64,000 nucleotides of DNA from Vacuolonema iberomarrocanum LEGE 07170 (GTDB lineage: Bacteria; Cyanobacteriota; Cyanobacteriia; Elainellales; Elainellaceae). A program made the translations under genes and the position numbers. The DNA lies in assembly GCA_015207365.1 (NCBI GenBank), contig JADEXA010000024.1, positions 30,933 to 94,932 of the forward strand, read 5' to 3'. Under the pieces are notes generated by a model that was not told the DNA's origin, did no database searches, and saw only the letters and a program-made list of their open reading frames with translations. Positions 25,606-33,685 of this stretch are shown here, piece after piece. Each line of letters starts with the position of its first letter. Position 1 is the stretch's first letter.

Positions 25606-26304
25606 CTAATAGATTTGGCCAAAGGTCTTTCCAGACTCGAAATCCGCTTTATCAAAATTAAAAACCTCGGTTTCCAGATACTTTGTGGCTGCACTTAAGG
25701 CCTGGATGAGCGAAAAGTATAGCACTGACAATAAGAGGAGAACTTCCGCAAACTTGAAGGATGAGGCAATAATGGCATCCCCGGCTTTTGTCAGTTCAAA
25801 CAATGAAATTACAGAGAGCACTGAAGACGCCTTTATAAGATTGGAGAGTTCATTGGTTAACGGTGGAATCATCCGTCTAGCTGATTGAGGAAGGATAATC
25901 CAAAAGAAAGTCATTCGTTGCGTCATCCCAATCGACCCAGCGGCTTCCCATTGTCCTTGGTTGATGGACTCGATAGCGGCACGAACGATTTCAATCTGAT
26001 AGCCGACCGAATTAAAGGTGAGGGCTACGACCCCGACCCAAAAGACATCTAAATTTAAGCCAACTTTGGGTAGCAAGAAGAAGGCAATGTAAATTTGGAT
26101 GATGATCGGTGTACCGCGTACGAACCACACATAGCTATTCAAAAGCAGCCGTTGGAAACTCCGGGGAGTACTGGCGACCCAAATCATTCCCAAGGAAACA
26201 CCCAATAGGGTTCCCAGGGTGAGAGAAATGATACTAACCAGCAGCGTAACTTTTAGAGGGTTGAGTAGCCTTGGCAGGATATCAACGATAAATTCGATGT
26301 CCAT
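25606..26304 (-). CDS. Polar amino-acid ABC transporter permease
   Basis: Permease of 232 residues, HisM/GlnP family. It begins MDIEFIVDILPRLLNPLKVT, and an AGGAG ribosome site lies about 11 bp upstream of the ATG at 26304. The frame is open further up to 26523 but that extension (cysteine-rich, non-native) is not supported. The EAA loop AIESINQGQWEAAGSIGMTQ and the segment NELSNLIKASSVLSVISLFE match its partner permease at 24049-24762. Together with the ATPase and the binding protein upstream it forms a complete importer. Confidence 0.9.
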   Translation of the reverse strand: MDIEFIVDILPRLLNPLKVTLLVSIISLTLGTLLGVSLGMIWVASTPRSFQRLLLNSYVWFVRGTPIIIQIYIAFFLLPKVGLNLDVFWVGVVALTFNSVGYQIEIVRAAIESINQGQWEAAGSIGMTQRMTFFWIILPQSARRMIPPLTNELSNLIKASSVLSVISLFELTKAGDAIIASSFKFAEVLLLLSVLYFSLIQALSAATKYLETEVFNFDKADFESGKTFGQIY

Positions 26305-26694
26305 CGACCTGAGTGCTCCTTGATCAATATCCGCTGAGGCATTAGCTGAGACGACAGTAAAGCAACAATAGGGATGAGCCGTGAATTGAGCCTGCAAAAC
26401 TCTTCGGATGAGTATCAAGAGTTTTAAGGCGCATCTTGGCTTATCCCTATGTTGCAAGGGTATCGGTTTGCAATCAGTCGGTTGACTGGATAGGGTGTTG
26501 CTTGCTGGGCGATCGCACAACACTTAAGCGCATAAGTACTGTGCATTGCCGTTACACCGAATGGCTCTTACTAATCATTCACGGCTTAATCATGCTGACT
26601 CCAAGTTGCCGTCTAGCGGCTGTTTGAGAGGTTCTATGGAAGAGTAACTTTTCGTGCGCGCCGTGCAGAACGGTGAATAAGTACAAACAACCTC
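26305..26694. other. Gap between binding-protein and permease genes
   Basis: A 390-bp gap inside the importer cluster. It contains a HIP1 site and a short inverted repeat GCCG-TCTAG-CGGC near 26609, but no convincing coding region, RNA gene or repeat family. It separates the binding-protein gene from the membrane genes, so an extra promoter or RNA processing step may lie here; none is recognisable. Confidence 0.4.
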
Positions 26695-27609
26695 TTACCA
26701 GGTTGGGGCATCCGTCGGCAGATCCTCAAAGGTTGTTCTGAACCATTTCTCCTGGAGCTCATACAACGTACCGTCATCTCTCATCGCTATGATCGCTTCG
26801 TTGAAAGCTGTACGGAAGTCTTCATCTTCCTTGCGAAAAGCCGCGCAGGTATATTCATCAGCCCAACGCTCCGACTTGAAAGCAATGACCTCAAATCCTT
26901 CGTTTTCTTTCGTGAATTCCAGCATACTGACGACAGAACTTGCATAGGCATCAATCCGTCCGCTGCGCAATGCTTCTATCCCAGCCGTATCTTCTGGAAA
27001 CGTCCTGACGTCTTCTGCGTATTGAATTCCTAGCTCTTCCTGCGTCACGGCGAGCTGATCGATGGAAGGGGTTCCTGCTTTGGTTCCCACGATGCGCCCA
27101 TCCAAGTCTTCTCGATCTGCAATGCCGTCATCAGAGCGAATCAAAAGACCCGAGCTAGCATCCATATAGGGAATCGAGAAGTTCACGCGCTCAAACCGCT
27201 CTTCGGTGGCTGTCATACCTCCCAAGATGAAATCAAAGCTGCCGTCGTACAGGCTTTGAATGACCGTCGCCCAATTTGTGGGTGTTGGACGACTTTCGAC
27301 ACCCCATTTTTCCCCTAACATTACTGCCAGATCAATGTCATAGCCAATGAGTTCGTTATTCTCATCGTAAAACTCAAACGGACGATAGCCTGCTTCCAAG
27401 CCGTAGGTGAAGTAACCTCTTTCTTGAATCGTTTCAAGTACACTGGTCGCTGTTGGAGTAGACGCCTCGTCTGTTGACGTTGGTGCTGACGTTGAATCTG
27501 ACGTTGAATCTGCGCAGGCCGTAATGATTCCTGTGCCCAGCGTCAATGTTCCATATTGAAGAAATTTACGGCGATTGAAGTTGAATAGTTTCCTGTTCCT
27601 GTTGTGCAT
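26695..27609 (-). CDS. Polar amino-acid ABC transporter binding protein
   Basis: Extracytoplasmic solute-binding protein family 3, 304 residues. The N-terminus has a twin-arginine-like NRRKFLQYG, a hydrophobic stretch and a lipobox IITAC, then an S/T-rich linker, so a membrane-anchored lipoprotein is predicted. The domain begins ETIQERGYFTYGLEAGYRPF and contains GYDIDLAVMLGEKWGV, FDFILGGMTATEERFERV and RIVGTKAGTPS, all typical of family 3 binding proteins for polar amino acids. It feeds the permease-ATPase complex encoded downstream on the same strand. Confidence 0.9.
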   Translation of the reverse strand: MHNRNRKLFNFNRRKFLQYGTLTLGTGIITACADSTSDSTSAPTSTDEASTPTATSVLETIQERGYFTYGLEAGYRPFEFYDENNELIGYDIDLAVMLGEKWGVESRPTPTNWATVIQSLYDGSFDFILGGMTATEERFERVNFSIPYMDASSGLLIRSDDGIADREDLDGRIVGTKAGTPSIDQLAVTQEELGIQYAEDVRTFPEDTAGIEALRSGRIDAYASSVVSMLEFTKENEGFEVIAFKSERWADEYTCAAFRKEDEDFRTAFNEAIIAMRDDGTLYELQEKWFRTTFEDLPTDAPTW

Positions 27610-27691
27610 GTATTTGCCTCAGAATCTAGATTGGATAATACAAACTGGGTGTGACTTTTGTTGGAAGGCGGACATTCTATTGACAGACAAG

Positions 27692-28621
27692 CTATGACCT
27701 AAAGCTTGTCTCTTCTGCTCCATAGATTTGTTCCATGAAATAGTTTGTCATAATTTCCTCGGGCTGAAACGGCTGCTGAATCACATTATAGTTAGTTAGA
27801 TACTCGATACTTTTAGCCCATCGTGAGGTATCCATCCAGCCGAGTTTTTCAGGGCCAAGTTGTCCGATAAACAGTGGATATAACGCTTTGATGAGTTTTT
27901 CTTGCATCGGTTCATTGGATTCATGCAGGTATTGAGAGACGACAATATTTGCGGCCTCTTGTGGATGCATGAAGGCATAGCGCCAACCATCAAATGTAAT
28001 CTGGAGGAATCCTTTGATTGTGTCAGGTTCCGCTGTAATTAATCGTTCGCTGGTTGCAATGACCTGAGAGTAAACTTCGTATCCCCACTTGTAAGCGGGT
28101 ATGACTTGTATCTCGAACCCCTCATCGGCCAGTTCTATCGGCTCGACCATAACCAGGCATTGAATAGCGTCAAAATCTCCTGCTTGAAGCAGTTGGGGAT
28201 AGTCATAGCCAATTTCGATAATCTCTACATCATTGGGGTCTAAGCCAAACTGTCCTAGTGTAATTTTGATGGCTGTTTCTCCATCTCCATGAATACCAAT
28301 TCGCTTTCCTTTAAAGTCAGAAATCGAGTTAATTCCCGATGATTTTAATGTGATCCAGCCAATGCCAGAGTATTGCATCATTGTTGCAATGGCTTTGATC
28401 GCTTGGCCATTTTCACGACCACGGATGAGTAGATTGTCCTCCGTGCTGATGATGACATTCCCACTTTCTTTCAGAACATCGACTTGGTTGAGATAAGGTG
28501 CCCACGGACAGATCTGAAGATCGATTCCGTGCGCTTCGTACCATTTCAGATGATGGGCAACTAGAATCCCTGCAAATTGAGCATTAGGTTTCCAATCGAG
28601 TTGAAGCTTAATGGGCAACAT
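27692..28621 (-). CDS. THI5/NMT1-like binding protein without signal peptide
   Basis: Protein of 309 residues in the NMT1/THI5-like solute-binding superfamily. The opening IKLQLDWKPNAQFAGILVAH is nearly diagnostic, followed by VISTEDNLLIRGRENGQAIK and DFKGKRIGIHGDGETAIKIT. Members usually deliver pyrimidines, riboflavin or taurine-like compounds to ABC permeases. Here the family motif starts at residue 3, leaving no room for a secretion signal, so the protein should be cytoplasmic. It is first in the minus-strand importer cluster, 82 bp before the family 3 binding-protein gene. It might be an enzyme or sensor rather than a transport component. The Thi5 cysteine-rich catalytic motif is absent. 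Confidence 0.78.
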   Translation of the reverse strand: MLPIKLQLDWKPNAQFAGILVAHHLKWYEAHGIDLQICPWAPYLNQVDVLKESGNVIISTEDNLLIRGRENGQAIKAIATMMQYSGIGWITLKSSGINSISDFKGKRIGIHGDGETAIKITLGQFGLDPNDVEIIEIGYDYPQLLQAGDFDAIQCLVMVEPIELADEGFEIQVIPAYKWGYEVYSQVIATSERLITAEPDTIKGFLQITFDGWRYAFMHPQEAANIVVSQYLHESNEPMQEKLIKALYPLFIGQLGPEKLGWMDTSRWAKSIEYLTNYNVIQQPFQPEEIMTNYFMEQIYGAEETSFRS

Positions 28622-29042
28622 GTGGGAAGTCCAGAGGTGAATAACGGGGTGATCGTGTCACGGATTGAGGTCGCGATCGCTCAAGTTAGACAACTTGATG
28701 AAGCCGACTGCCCCAAAGACGCAAGCTGAAATACTTTTACATATACCTTAATGTAAACGTAAGATATATTTTTGAATATATAGTAATTGTTTCTATTAAT
28801 TGGTAAGTATCTTCCGTCACATTTTTTGCTCACATTGGTTGATAGAAGTCAAAGACTTCAAACTCTTCCTGCGAGCAAGGAATGTGCAGGAAACGTACAT
28901 GTGCTTGTTGACACAAAAATTACCTGCTATGCAGTTTGGACTGAGCATAACTCAGGTCAGAGCGGTTTGGTGAAAAGAGTGATTTAGTTGAGTGAATAAT
29001 CGTAAATGACCGGAGCCTGAGGGTATTTACCTGGATTTGACA
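28622..29042. promoter_or_regulatory. Upstream region of THI5-like gene with two inverted repeats
   Basis: AT-rich spacer of about 420 bp with no gene. Two perfect inverted repeats stand out: TCAAGTT-AGAC-AACTTGA at 28681-28698 and TTTACAT-N8-ATGTAAA at 28736-28757, the second just before an AT-rich run (28760-28795) that could hold a leftward promoter. Either may bind the GntR-type or another regulator of the importer cluster. These are sequence observations; no regulator is assigned. Confidence 0.45.
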
Positions 29043-29441
29043 TTATTTCTGGGGACAAGTCTCTACATCTTGCGTCAGATCACTATTTGGCGAGAGGCCA
29101 ATCCAGTCATCAACCTGGATCGGGTCGAAACCGGAGACGCAGCGATCGCCCACCTGCATCAAGGGTCGCCGGATCAAGATGGGCTGGTTCACCATGAGCG
29201 CGAGGGCTTCGTTGGCCGTGAGTTGATCGGGATGGATTTTCCCCTGGGTAATGGCCGGAGCGGTTGGGTTGAACCATTCTGCGACGGGGCGATCGCCAAA
29301 GAAGGGGCGCAGTCGCTCCGATGTCCAGGACTCGGCCAAGATGCTGTGAACCTGAAATGCATGACCAGCGGCCTGGAGCAAACGCTTTTGCTTCGCGTTA
29401 CCGACGCAGCCCGGTTTCTCATAAAAAACGACGTGAACCAT
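29043..29441 (-). CDS. ArsC-family, nitrogenase-associated (NifO-like) protein
   Basis: Thioredoxin-fold protein of 132 residues. VVFYEKPGCVGNAKQKRLLQ contains the single active-site Cys of ArsC-like proteins, followed by AAGHAFQVHSILAESWT, FFGDRPVAEWFNPTAPAI, LMVNQPILIRRPLMQVGD and WIGL. This set matches the nitrogenase-associated ArsC/NifO branch rather than true arsenate reductase. No nif genes are in the window, so its role here may be general redox or metal homeostasis. It lies 2 bp downstream of the preceding gene, indicating an operon. Confidence 0.82.
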   Translation of the reverse strand: MVHVVFYEKPGCVGNAKQKRLLQAAGHAFQVHSILAESWTSERLRPFFGDRPVAEWFNPTAPAITQGKIHPDQLTANEALALMVNQPILIRRPLMQVGDRCVSGFDPIQVDDWIGLSPNSDLTQDVETCPQK

Positions 29442-29443
29442 GG

Positions 29444-29929
29444 CTAATCTTCCTCAGGAGGAGGATTGAGAACCGTCAGCAACACATCGGCTCCAAACTC
29501 TTTAGCCCCAAGCTGCTTCACTTGCTCGGCGATCGTCTGGGCGCAGTCGAGGCTACCAAGTCGCGCTAGAGCCAACCCCGATGCGCCATAGGCGTTGAGG
29601 TAAAGTCGCACGGTCGGGTCATTTAACCGTGCTTCCAAAATAGGTTTGAGGGTTTCCCAGTCAGTCGGCCATTGCTCTGCTTGCCGAATGCGTTCGACCA
29701 CTGCAAGGGAAATTTGCAGAGTCATGGGTGCATCGCCTTTATAAAAGTAGTAGCGGTAGGCGCTGATGAGAACCTCGAGTTCTACGTTGGGCTGCGCCAA
29801 CGCCTGCTGGATATGTCGACTCGACATTGATGTGTCGTCCCAGGAGTGAACCGCCGCTTCCAGAAATTCTTGACTAGCGTCGGATACCTCGTACCAGGAG
29901 GGAGTAGGACGGGTTGATGGAGGTGCCAT
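29444..29929 (-). CDS. Helical repeat-like hypothetical protein
   Basis: Protein of 161 residues, soluble, mostly helical with alanine- and leucine-rich segments (VELEVLISAYRYYFYKGDAP, YGASGLALARLGSLDCAQTI) reminiscent of TPR units. It precedes the NifO-like gene by 2 bp, so both are almost certainly cotranscribed and may act together. I do not recognise a named family. Confidence 0.6.
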   Translation of the reverse strand: MAPPSTRPTPSWYEVSDASQEFLEAAVHSWDDTSMSSRHIQQALAQPNVELEVLISAYRYYFYKGDAPMTLQISLAVVERIRQAEQWPTDWETLKPILEARLNDPTVRLYLNAYGASGLALARLGSLDCAQTIAEQVKQLGAKEFGADVLLTVLNPPPEED

Positions 29930-30097
29930 AGCAAGGGCTGATGTTGTAGGAATAGTTCAGCAAACTACACAAAGACACGGTGATGGGCAACTCTCCTTCA
30001 GAGACATTGCGTGAACGCATCTCAATGTAGCTATAAACTTGCACACTCTCTAGCGTCTATTGGAAAAGATCTATCCTGAATATTCCGTATCATTCAA

Positions 30098-30195
30098 TAC
30101 CAAAACTCAAGGCTTCAAAACCCAAATATCGTTTGCACCCGCTGCGCTGCAACGAGTGCAAACGATATTTGGGTTCTTCAACCAGATTTGATATT
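30098..30195. repeat. Palindromic repeat family B, copy 3
   Basis: Stem AACCCAAATATCGTTTGCAC with its complement GTGCAAACGATATTTGGGTT, outer arm AACCAGATTTGATAT on the right and a degraded left end. It lies between the helical-repeat gene and the 3' end of the histidine kinase gene and may terminate leftward transcription from the latter. Confidence 0.75.
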
Positions 30196-31594
30196 ACGTC
30201 TGAAAATTGCCTGTTAGCGGGAGGGTGAACCAGAAAGTGGTGCCCTTGCCCAACCTGCTTTCTACCCCAATGTGACCCTTGTGAGCTTCGATGATTTGCT
30301 GGCAGATGTAGAGCCCCAACCCCAGGTGCAGCGGACGACGGCGATCGCGTCCCCGGTTGTACCGCTCGAAGATGGATGCAGAAGACTGCGAAGGATGCCT
30401 TGTGCCTTGTAAAGGGAGCTGTTTTAGGTCACGAATTCCCTGCCCATTATCGCTGACCGTGCAATGAACATAGTCGCCCTCAACGGCGGCTTTAAGGGCG
30501 ATGCACACGCCTGGATGGTTGTATTGCACTGCATTGGTGATCAAATTTTCATAAACACGGCGCAGATGTAGCACATCGACCCAAAGGAGAGGAAGGTCAT
30601 CGGGAATCAATGGAATAATGCGGCCCTGCCTCTTCTGCACAATGGGGTATAGGTCATCGGCAATGGTTTGAACCAGAGTCTCCAAGTTGGTTTGTTGGGG
30701 TTGCAACACAATGCCATGGGTTTCGTGAACATGGGCTTCGAGTAGGGAGTTGATCAGAACCAACTGGCGTTCGTGGCTGTCGATCACCTGTGCAAGGACA
30801 TCGTTGGGTATCACGGCATCGCCATCGCGCTGAGGCAGATTGTTTAGGAGCATCAGCGTACCTGTAACGGGGTTGCGCAGGTCGTGGGACACAGCGTGGA
30901 GAAACAGTTGAAGTTGTTGACGGAGCTCAAATTCTCGGATCAACAACCGCTCGTAGAGATAAACGCCCAAGTTTGTAACCGCAAACGTGCTGAGGAAGAC
31001 TACGGTCAATATGATATGAACGGGCATCTTCATCACGCCCGGAATTTCGACAAAGGGAAATCGAAACAGAAAAAGTGAGATGCTGATAAGGCCAACGAAA
31101 ATGGCCTGTGACAGGAGATGCCATTGCCAGTGCACAGGAATCAAAATGGCCTGCAACATGAGCAAAAGTGACCATCCAGCGAGTGGCATGGTTTTGCCAA
31201 CAAGCATGTGCTGAATCTGAGGGAGCAGCAATGTGGCTCCCGAATAACTAAGGAAGGCTAGACAAGTGTGGATAGGCGAAAACTCGCGATGGCGGTAGAG
31301 GATGATTAGATTCAGCGATAGCCCCAGCAGTTGTGCGACCACTAGGCAAATGAGGAAGGTACTTCCATAAATAGAGGACGGATTGTCAAGGTTCTCGGAG
31401 GCAGGGGCGATTATTCCTACATTGAGATAAATAAATGTACAAACAAACACGATTGAGATGATGTTTGTTAGTAAGAGGCGATCGCGCACAAACCGTTTCC
31501 GCCAGTTGTCATACTCCTTAGAGGGGGTGAGGGGCGCAACATGCAGCAGAAGGTGATGAATATACGTTGTCAGGCGATCGAGGTTCTCAGGCAT
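30194..31594 (-). CDS. Membrane sensor histidine kinase
   Basis: Sensor kinase of about 466 residues. The N-terminal half has six hydrophobic segments and no periplasmic domain, so sensing may occur in the membrane. The kinase core is complete: H-box FLHAVSHDLRNPVTG, N-box YENLITNAVQYNH, G1 VSDNGQGI, and G2 GLGLYICQQIIEAHKGHIGV. The ATG at 31594 is used; the frame extends to 31633. It is divergent from the response regulator at 31746, and the two probably form a two-component pair. The signal is unknown. Confidence 0.88.
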   Translation of the reverse strand: MPENLDRLTTYIHHLLLHVAPLTPSKEYDNWRKRFVRDRLLLTNIISIVFVCTFIYLNVGIIAPASENLDNPSSIYGSTFLICLVVAQLLGLSLNLIILYRHREFSPIHTCLAFLSYSGATLLLPQIQHMLVGKTMPLAGWSLLLMLQAILIPVHWQWHLLSQAIFVGLISISLFLFRFPFVEIPGVMKMPVHIILTVVFLSTFAVTNLGVYLYERLLIREFELRQQLQLFLHAVSHDLRNPVTGTLMLLNNLPQRDGDAVIPNDVLAQVIDSHERQLVLINSLLEAHVHETHGIVLQPQQTNLETLVQTIADDLYPIVQKRQGRIIPLIPDDLPLLWVDVLHLRRVYENLITNAVQYNHPGVCIALKAAVEGDYVHCTVSDNGQGIRDLKQLPLQGTRHPSQSSASIFERYNRGRDRRRPLHLGLGLYICQQIIEAHKGHIGVESRLGKGTTFWFTLPLTGNFQT

Positions 31595-31745
31595 AGCAAA
31601 GACGGTTAATGCCGCCCCAGTATCTAAGATCAATGAGAAGCTGGCTACATCCAGCCAGAGTCACTCAGGTGGGTGAAGGTTTTACTACCACCTTGCATTA
31701 GGCTGGCAGCGAGCCAACTATTTTCCATTCATATCACCCAACTGA

Positions 31746-32387
31746 ATGCCACTCACTCTTTTAATTGTCGATGATGACCCGATGATGCGGCTGGGACTGA
31801 AAGCTGCTTTGGGGACGCACACTGAATTGGTGGTGGTGGGCGAAGCGGCTAATGGCCATGAGGGAGTGGAGCAGGCGATCGCCCTCCAGCCAGATGTGGT
31901 GCTGATGGATCTGGGGATGCTAGAGATGGATGGCATTGCGGCGACCCGACAGATCAAAGCTCAGATGTCTAAGATGCGAGTGGTTATCTTGACATCCCAC
32001 ACCGACGAAACGGAAATTATTGCGGCCCTCTCTAGCGGAGCCGATGCCTATTGCATCAAAGGGACGGATGTGACAGCACTGGTGGATGCAATTCGGGTGG
32101 CAGCATCCGGCGCTATCTATCTCGATCCACGGATTGCTCATGTTGTGATGCACAATCTAATGCCTGTTCGCCCGACCCGAAGCGCCCACAATGAGTTGCT
32201 TTCTGGGCGAGAGATGGATGTTTTGAAACTCGTTGTCGAGGGGTTTAACAATACCGAGATCGCCCAAAAACTTTACCTCAGCCCCAATACGGTGAAGACC
32301 TATATGAAGGGAATTATGAATAAACTAATGGTGAGCGATCGCGTCCAGGCGGCTGTCGAAGCGGTAAGACGAGGGTTAGTGGAATAG
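31746..32387 (+). CDS. NarL/LuxR-type response regulator
   Basis: Response regulator of 213 residues. The receiver domain has DDDP near the N-terminus, the phospho-acceptor Asp in VVLMDLGMLEMDGI, the Thr/Ser switch VVILTSHTD and the Lys in YCIKGTD. A LuxR-type HTH follows (LSGREMDVLKLVVEGFNNTE, then IAQKLYLSPNTVKTYMKGIM). Divergent from the membrane histidine kinase with about 150 bp between start codons, which suggests a pair. Targets are not identifiable; inverted CACCC-N6-GGGTG type sites occur elsewhere (35517) but no link can be shown. Confidence 0.92.
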   Translation: MPLTLLIVDDDPMMRLGLKAALGTHTELVVVGEAANGHEGVEQAIALQPDVVLMDLGMLEMDGIAATRQIKAQMSKMRVVILTSHTDETEIIAALSSGADAYCIKGTDVTALVDAIRVAASGAIYLDPRIAHVVMHNLMPVRPTRSAHNELLSGREMDVLKLVVEGFNNTEIAQKLYLSPNTVKTYMKGIMNKLMVSDRVQAAVEAVRRGLVE

Positions 32388-32403
32388 TAAGGGTTTCGGC
32401 TTA

Positions 32404-32685
32404 TCAAAACGGTAGTTGAACCGAAGTAAGGAGGCTGTCGAGAACCTGAACGACTTTCTTACCGAAGGTAGCGGAGAGGATGCCGCAGACCAAAGGAAGG
32501 GCGATCGCTCCCACCCACTGTGCTGTTCCCACCGCTGCCCAGCTACCGTAGGTCATATCTACAGATAGTGATAGATAAGCAAAGATAGGGATACCGCTGA
32601 GTAAAACCCCAATGAGAAAATTGCGTACCGGACTATCTGGGCTTTCCACTACCGTTTCTGGTTCCTGAAAAGGCTCTTTAGACAT
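32404..32685 (-). CDS. Small two-helix membrane protein
   Basis: Protein of about 93 residues starting MSKEPFQEPETVVESPDSPV. Two to three hydrophobic segments follow (FLIGVLLSGIPIFAYLSLSV, WVGAIALPLVCGILSATFG). Small acidic-headed membrane proteins of this type are frequent in cyanobacteria and have no assigned role. It is convergent with the response-regulator gene (gap 16 bp). The frame is open to 32724 but the ATG at 32685 is more natural. Confidence 0.6.
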   Translation of the reverse strand: MSKEPFQEPETVVESPDSPVRNFLIGVLLSGIPIFAYLSLSVDMTYGSWAAVGTAQWVGAIALPLVCGILSATFGKKVVQVLDSLLTSVQLPF

Positions 32686-32803
32686 AGCAATAACGCTCGA
32701 ATCAACGCGCTTCGATTGTATCAAACCCCTTCATTAAACCCATTCCCCTATCCAGGCTCGTCCAGTCAGTGGAGGTAATCCTCCTGCAATAGATACATCG
32801 CTT

Positions 32804-32906
32804 ATATCAAGTCCGGTTAAATATCCGAAGAACCCAACTATCATTTGTGGCCGCTGCAAAGCAGCGGCCACAAATGATAGTTGGGTTCTTCAACGGATCT
32901 GATGTT
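32804..32906. repeat. Palindromic repeat family B, copy 4
   Basis: Outer arms ATATCAAGTCCGGTT and AACGGATCTGATGTT enclose a perfect stem AACCCAACTATCATTTGTGG with CCGCTGC, loop AAA. The stem differs from other copies (CTATCATTTGTGG versus ATATCGTTTGTAC) yet pairs perfectly. The stop codon of the next leftward gene lies inside its edge. Confidence 0.8.
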
Positions 32907-33510
32907 ACGTAATACTTCGCAGCCAATCCAGCAGAGATTCGATGAGCGAGGGCTTCTTGATATTGGCAGACAGCTCTTGTTGATCGTGTTCGGCTGAGAA
33001 CTTGCGCCAGACATCTTGCCCTTCCCCGTCCTGGTTAAAGGAATAAATATAGTTGTCATCTTCGTACAGCCGGGTATATCGATCTGAAACGTGCGGCAGG
33101 AAGGAAATGTCGGCCATTTCATTGATTGTCTTGCGCTGAATTTCGGTCGCTTTTCGCCAATCCCATCTCAAGCCTTCAAGATAATCTTCTTGCAAGAAGA
33201 ACATGTCTGGTGATTCATTCAGTGGGCCATACAGGGTATACATCACGCCGTCCTCGTCGATCAAGAGATCATCCTGGGGATTCGTATCAGCACACTTCAA
33301 ACGAATGGATAGGGACTCTTCATCGTCCTCGACGCATATTTTCCCATTCTCAAACCAATAGGCATGTTCATGAATGATGCCAAATCTGGCGACTTCCAAC
33401 CCGTTTCTAATGATGCGACCGCCAAACTCTTTTTGAATTGCCAATAGTTTCTCAGAGTTTTGGATACCGGCTTGTTCTAGCTGCTGTCGCAAGTCGTCAT
33501 AGTCAATCAT
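32905..33510 (-). CDS. Hypothetical protein, SUKH-like features
   Basis: Soluble acidic protein of about 201 residues beginning MIDYDDLRQQLEQAGI. The segment LLAIQKEFGGRIIRNGLEVA and the later DEDGVMYTLYGP, with alternating aromatic strands, recall SUKH (SMI1/KNR4) immunity-type proteins, but the match is by impression only. No toxin gene is adjacent. Its stop lies in repeat copy B4, suggesting that the repeat landed at or formed the gene end. Function unassigned. Confidence 0.55.
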   Translation of the reverse strand: MIDYDDLRQQLEQAGIQNSEKLLAIQKEFGGRIIRNGLEVARFGIIHEHAYWFENGKICVEDDEESLSIRLKCADTNPQDDLLIDEDGVMYTLYGPLNESPDMFFLQEDYLEGLRWDWRKATEIQRKTINEMADISFLPHVSDRYTRLYEDDNYIYSFNQDGEGQDVWRKFSAEHDQQELSANIKKPSLIESLLDWLRSIT

Positions 33511-33685
33511 TACCACTGAATCTCCACGCAAGTGAAACGATCGCCTGCCTCAATAACCATCGGAACACGATAGATGACTCTGCCCATATGGGTGACGGAA
33601 AACACGAACTAAACCTGTTAAAACAAAGAAGCCTTGGATCCTTGATCTCGGCCTTACCTTACACATTCAATCACCAGACCCATTT

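Noticed and set aside
29043..29441. True arsenate reductase
   Set aside because: The flanking motifs (PVAEWFNPTAPAI, ILIRRPLM) match the nitrogenase-associated branch rather than ArsC arsenate reductases, and no ars genes are near.
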